Notes under the pieces: model-generated | Database searches by the model: none | What the model was told of the DNA's origin: nothing | Seen by the model: only the letters and a program-made list of their open reading frames with translations | NCBI GenBank assembly: GCA_007131625.1 | Contig: SLQC01000329.1 | Coordinates: 1-17,511 of the forward strand | DNA length: 17,511 nt | Source of the DNA: Balneolales bacterium | GTDB taxonomy: Bacteria > Bacteroidota > Rhodothermia > Balneolales > Natronogracilivirgulaceae | Direction: 5' to 3' | Made by a program: the position numbers and the translations under genes | Part shown: piece by piece, positions 14,955-17,511 of the stretch | How the letters are laid out: every line of letters starts with the position of its first letter | How positions within the stretch are numbered: the first letter of the stretch is position 1

Positions 14955-17150
14955 CTATTCCAATAGGTTGCGCAAGTGCTGAGGTACCGGACCGGCAAGT
15001 TCGTTACCGTCAAGGTTAAGCTGTTCGAGATTGCTCAAATTATTCAATTCCTCAGGTATTGGACCGGTGAGCTGATTGTCTGAAATATCAAGCAGTTTCA
15101 AATCGCTCAGATCGCCAAGCTGTTTCGGAATTGAACCGGAAAGCCGGTTATTGGACAAATCCAGTTCCTGAAGAAACCTTGCCCCTGCCAATTCCGGCGG
15201 AATCGAACCAGAAAGTTGGTTACCAGAGATGTTCAATTCTTGTAACCGGTGATCCATATCACCGAGTTGCACAGGAATCTGTCCGCTGAGCTGATTATCG
15301 GATAAATCCATCCACTCAAGCAGTTCCAAATTCCTCAACTGTCCAGGGATTTCCCCATCAAGCTGATTACCGGACAGGTCAAGCCACTCAAGTTGAGTCA
15401 GATTCCCCAGATCGGAAGGGATCGGACCAGTGAATTGGTTCCCGGAAAGGTCAAGCTGCTGCATCAGTTCCATGCTACCCAGCCACTCCGGTATTTCACC
15501 GTCGATGTTATTATTTTCTATGCGAAGACGAAAAAGTCTTTCCATATCTGCCAACTCTTCGGGAAGCGGACCTGACAGGTTATTATTTCCAAAGTAAATC
15601 TGATCGATTCGACCGTCATTTCTGATTCGAAACCTGCCATACCAGGTTTCAACAGGTCCTTCCAACCATCCGGTGTTGTTATGCCAATTATCACCATCAG
15701 TACTGTGGTACAAGGCTACCAATGCCAATGAATCCGTTTCATGTACATATTGCGGTGCTTCAGACGAGCCGCCAATAGTGGGATCTATGGCTAAAACCTC
15801 CGGCGGTGTGTCTGCCAAGGCCTCATTTCCCGGGTATTCATCAATTATCTGTCCATGTTCATTAACTACCAGATAATGTTGTTGTTCTTCCTGAATAGTA
15901 CCGACAATGACATGTCTTTGCGAAGCTGCTCTCTCTAAATACCAGTAATCTTCCGGACCGGCATCCTGGTTGCGTGAAGCAAGTGGTCGGGGAGTCACTC
16001 CCCATGCTCCGTCACCCAGATAGACAACTCCGTCATCCGGAGAAATTTCATTATCTCGCAACGGATATGTCCGTTTGTAGGCATGGTCATGATTTTCAAA
16101 AACCACCCGTACACCATACTCTTCGAAAAGCGGCACCCAGTTTTGTCGTATCCGTTCATTTGTACCCCCTTCCCAACCCCGCACAGACGGCCAGGCAGGA
16201 ACGTGGTATACAGGAAAAATGTGTGGGCGATCACGACGTTCGCTTAGCACCTCTTCAAGCCAGCGGGTCTGCTCCCCTTCAATATCCGTCATATGACCGG
16301 AATCCAGAGCTATCCAGCTCATGTAATCTCCAAAATCCAAAACACCGTAACGAGGAACACCCGGGAATGCAAATACGGCATCAAAATAAGGTGCATCACC
16401 TTCCTGGAGATCATATTTATTTCGGTAAAAATCCAGAGGCATGTGATCCAACAGGCGGCTTTCACTCCAGGTTTCGTGATTGCCTATGGCCGGAATTACA
16501 GGAACCATGCGATTGTCTTCTCCGGCAAATGTCTCCTGTAACACATCGAAAAATTCGTACCACCGGTCAATCCTGTCCGGACTTCCGTCAGCGTAGGTAA
16601 AATCTCCGCCCATTACAATGAAATCGGGTTCATATTCCGCAGCAACCCGGCTCATCCTGATGAATGGTTCCGCTGGTACACTTCCACCCCGCACATCACC
16701 TCCGGCAACAAAACGTATCGGTTCATCCAAGTCCTGTGGCATAGTATTGAATGTATAGACTTCCGAACCGGAACCGGTTCCAAGCCGAAAGCGATACTTT
16801 GTACCCGGCTCCAGGCCGGTCAATTCCACACGATGTATTTCCCGTTCCGAAAAAGGAAAATCATGGCTGCTTCCTTCGGCTATTTGCCATTCGGTTTCAC
16901 TTTCAGACATGTATTCAACAACAGAAACCCTGTCCGGACCTATCGTATGCCAGTCTATCGTCATGGTTGTGGTAGGATCCTGCTGCCATGTTAAAATAAC
17001 CGTTTCGGGCTCAACTTTTTCCGCACTAAAATCGGTTGACGAACCTGAGTCACAATTTAAAGGAATAAAAGCCAACAGGGCCATCACCACAAGCGGTTTT
17101 GCCGTTTTGTTTTCTAAAAAGATTATCATTAGTCTATGCATGTGTTTCAT
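14955..17150 (-). CDS. Purple-acid-phosphatase-like metallophosphoesterase with nine C-terminal leucine-rich repeats
   Basis: The 731-residue protein starts with a hydrophobic export segment (PLVVMALLAFIPLNCDSGSS), where Cys33 could be a lipidation site, although Asn just before it is atypical. A fibronectin-III-like domain (about 47-137; VILTWQQDPTTTMTIDW, GLEPGTKYRFRLG) precedes the catalytic domain, as in purple acid phosphatases. Metal ligands are in order: GGDVRG (Asp152), GGDFTY (Asp183, Tyr186, the GDxxY motif), AIGNHE (Asn224, His225), YHVPAW (His316) and ENHDHAY (His354, His356; Asn replaces Gly of the usual GHxH). From 474 there is a cap, SLALVALYHSTDGDNWHN, and then nine 24-25-residue plant-type repeats with N-x-L-x-G-x-I-P (GNNNLSG at 521, then 545, 569, 593, 617, 642, 666, 690, 714), ending at the C-terminus without a sorting domain. 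The repeats probably bind a surface or polymer. Several Met codons (residues 1, 4, 8) make the exact start uncertain. Confidence 0.9.
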   Translation of the reverse strand: MKHMHRLMIIFLENKTAKPLVVMALLAFIPLNCDSGSSTDFSAEKVEPETVILTWQQDPTTTMTIDWHTIGPDRVSVVEYMSESETEWQIAEGSSHDFPFSEREIHRVELTGLEPGTKYRFRLGTGSGSEVYTFNTMPQDLDEPIRFVAGGDVRGGSVPAEPFIRMSRVAAEYEPDFIVMGGDFTYADGSPDRIDRWYEFFDVLQETFAGEDNRMVPVIPAIGNHETWSESRLLDHMPLDFYRNKYDLQEGDAPYFDAVFAFPGVPRYGVLDFGDYMSWIALDSGHMTDIEGEQTRWLEEVLSERRDRPHIFPVYHVPAWPSVRGWEGGTNERIRQNWVPLFEEYGVRVVFENHDHAYKRTYPLRDNEISPDDGVVYLGDGAWGVTPRPLASRNQDAGPEDYWYLERAASQRHVIVGTIQEEQQHYLVVNEHGQIIDEYPGNEALADTPPEVLAIDPTIGGSSEAPQYVHETDSLALVALYHSTDGDNWHNNTGWLEGPVETWYGRFRIRNDGRIDQIYFGNNNLSGPLPEELADMERLFRLRIENNNIDGEIPEWLGSMELMQQLDLSGNQFTGPIPSDLGNLTQLEWLDLSGNQLDGEIPGQLRNLELLEWMDLSDNQLSGQIPVQLGDMDHRLQELNISGNQLSGSIPPELAGARFLQELDLSNNRLSGSIPKQLGDLSDLKLLDISDNQLTGPIPEELNNLSNLEQLNLDGNELAGPVPQHLRNLLE

Positions 17151-17185
17151 TCAATTGGACGTTTACTTGAAAATATCTAATAACA

Positions 17186-17219
17186 TCAAACCATCCTCGA
17201 TCTGCGCACTGTGGTTTGA
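17186..17219 (-). promoter_or_regulatory. Inverted repeat upstream of the phosphoesterase gene
   Basis: TCAAACCA (17186-17193) and TGGTTTGA (17212-17219) are perfect 8-bp inverted arms separated by 18 bases, located 36-69 bases upstream of the start codon. The size and spacing fit a dimeric-repressor operator or a leader hairpin. No promoter box is visible at a fitting distance. Confidence 0.35.
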
Positions 17220-17251
17220 CATCACTTTCATTTTTTAGTCATACTTGAAAA

Positions 17252-17270
17252 CCCACCTGCTCAGCAGGTG
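17252..17270. repeat. Strong REP/IS200-like palindromic hairpin
   Basis: CCACCTGCTCAGCAGGTGG is a GC-rich 19-base palindrome with 9-bp arms (7-bp stem if the central five bases form the loop) in an otherwise AT-rich region. Isolated hairpins of this kind, preceded by AAAAC, occur as REP elements mobilised by RAYT transposases and as subterminal hairpins of IS200/IS605 elements. No transposase is seen in the window. Position is also compatible with a bidirectional terminator. Confidence 0.5.
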
Positions 17271-17511
17271 GTAATGTTCTTTTGGCTTCAAAAATATAAA
17301 GAAATTGCGGTGGCGTAGCCATAAATTTGGCGTAAAGCCACATCCTTTGAGTGTGGATAGTCAAATTCAAGAAATTTCTTTACTATTTGACAATCCAAAT
17401 TCCGCTAATCGTATTGAAATCTGGAACCGAAACCAACATGGGCAATAACGGAACAACTTGAAAATTTATTTAATACTCTTTTTGAAGAATATCGGACGTT
17501 CAGAATGCGGA
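17271..17511. other. Right-edge region with nested inverted repeats, no recognised gene
   Basis: AAAGAAATT (17298-17306) pairs with AATTTCTTT (17373-17381), enclosing GTGGC (17310-17314) and GCCAC (17337-17341) and a small GCCA/TGGC stem; the similar GGCGTAGCC and GGCGTAAAGCC recur inside. This could be a structured RNA or the end of a mobile element. Two short open frames follow: one without ATG up to a TAA near 17447, and one from about 17420 that runs off the window. Neither has a start codon or a family I recognise, so a decayed or truncated gene cannot be excluded. Confidence 0.35.

Noticed and set aside
14958..15605. Regular 72-base periodicity suggesting a CRISPR or DNA satellite
   Set aside because: The period corresponds to 24-residue leucine-rich repeats inside a coding frame.
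15974..16600. 208-codon plus-strand open frame inside the phosphoesterase gene
   Set aside because: It is antisense to well-conserved metallophosphoesterase motifs, with Pro/His/Arg-rich composition typical of an opposite-strand shadow.
17271..17511. Partial toxin/DNA-binding protein (RhuM-like) at the right edge
   Set aside because: The frame lacks a start codon and changes frame near 17425; resemblance rests on a few residues only.

Overview
The window is bacterial chromosome, most likely from the Bacteroidota/Balneolota side of the FCB group. The evidence is indirect: start codons without clear Shine-Dalgarno sequences, a few TAnnTTTG-like promoter boxes, a GH130/GT4 glycan block with family variants I associate with that group, and secreted metallopeptidase and phosphoesterase proteins with plant-type leucine-rich repeats. 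No rRNA, tRNA, CRISPR array or complete transposon was recognised, and the taxon cannot be fixed from sequence alone.

Layout. (1) 1-5386 is an AT-rich carbohydrate block: the C-terminal part of a GT4 glycosyltransferase fused to a predicted alpha/alpha-toroid domain (cut by the left edge), a short GH130 glycoside phosphorylase-type protein and a second GT4, all on +, facing a long GH130 protein on -. None of these proteins shows a signal peptide, so they are probably cytoplasmic. Together they suggest synthesis and phosphorolytic recovery of a mannoside or mannan-like glucan. (2) 5707-7247 (-) is a broken CocE/NonD alpha/beta hydrolase: both ends are intact in family terms, but the middle, which should carry the catalytic Asp and His, is missing, and the two pieces lie in different frames. 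(3) 7596-8891 (+) is an ATP-grasp ligase behind a leader rich in inverted repeats; it converges on an Nramp-like transporter (9056-10348, -) that lacks both canonical metal-binding motifs. (4) 10573-11577 (-) is a Tat-exported amidohydrolase; 11991-14681 (-) is a large secreted M14 zinc carboxypeptidase-like protein; 14955-17150 (-) is a purple-acid-phosphatase-like metallophosphoesterase with nine C-terminal leucine-rich repeats. (5) The right 260 bases hold a strong REP/IS200-like hairpin and other inverted repeats with no recognisable gene.

The most unusual non-coding signal is a roughly 65-68 bp element of two inverted half-sites about 33 nt apart. One copy (7274-7341) lies just upstream of the broken hydrolase, and two (11602-11666 and 11712-11778) lie upstream of the Tat amidohydrolase. 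For the proximal copies the similarity runs on to the start codon, so these two unrelated enzymes appear to share a leader and probably a regulator.

The right half (hydrolase, amidohydrolase, carboxypeptidase, phosphoesterase) reads as an exported scavenging set for peptides, amides and phosphate. The left half is a separate, compositionally different polysaccharide module.
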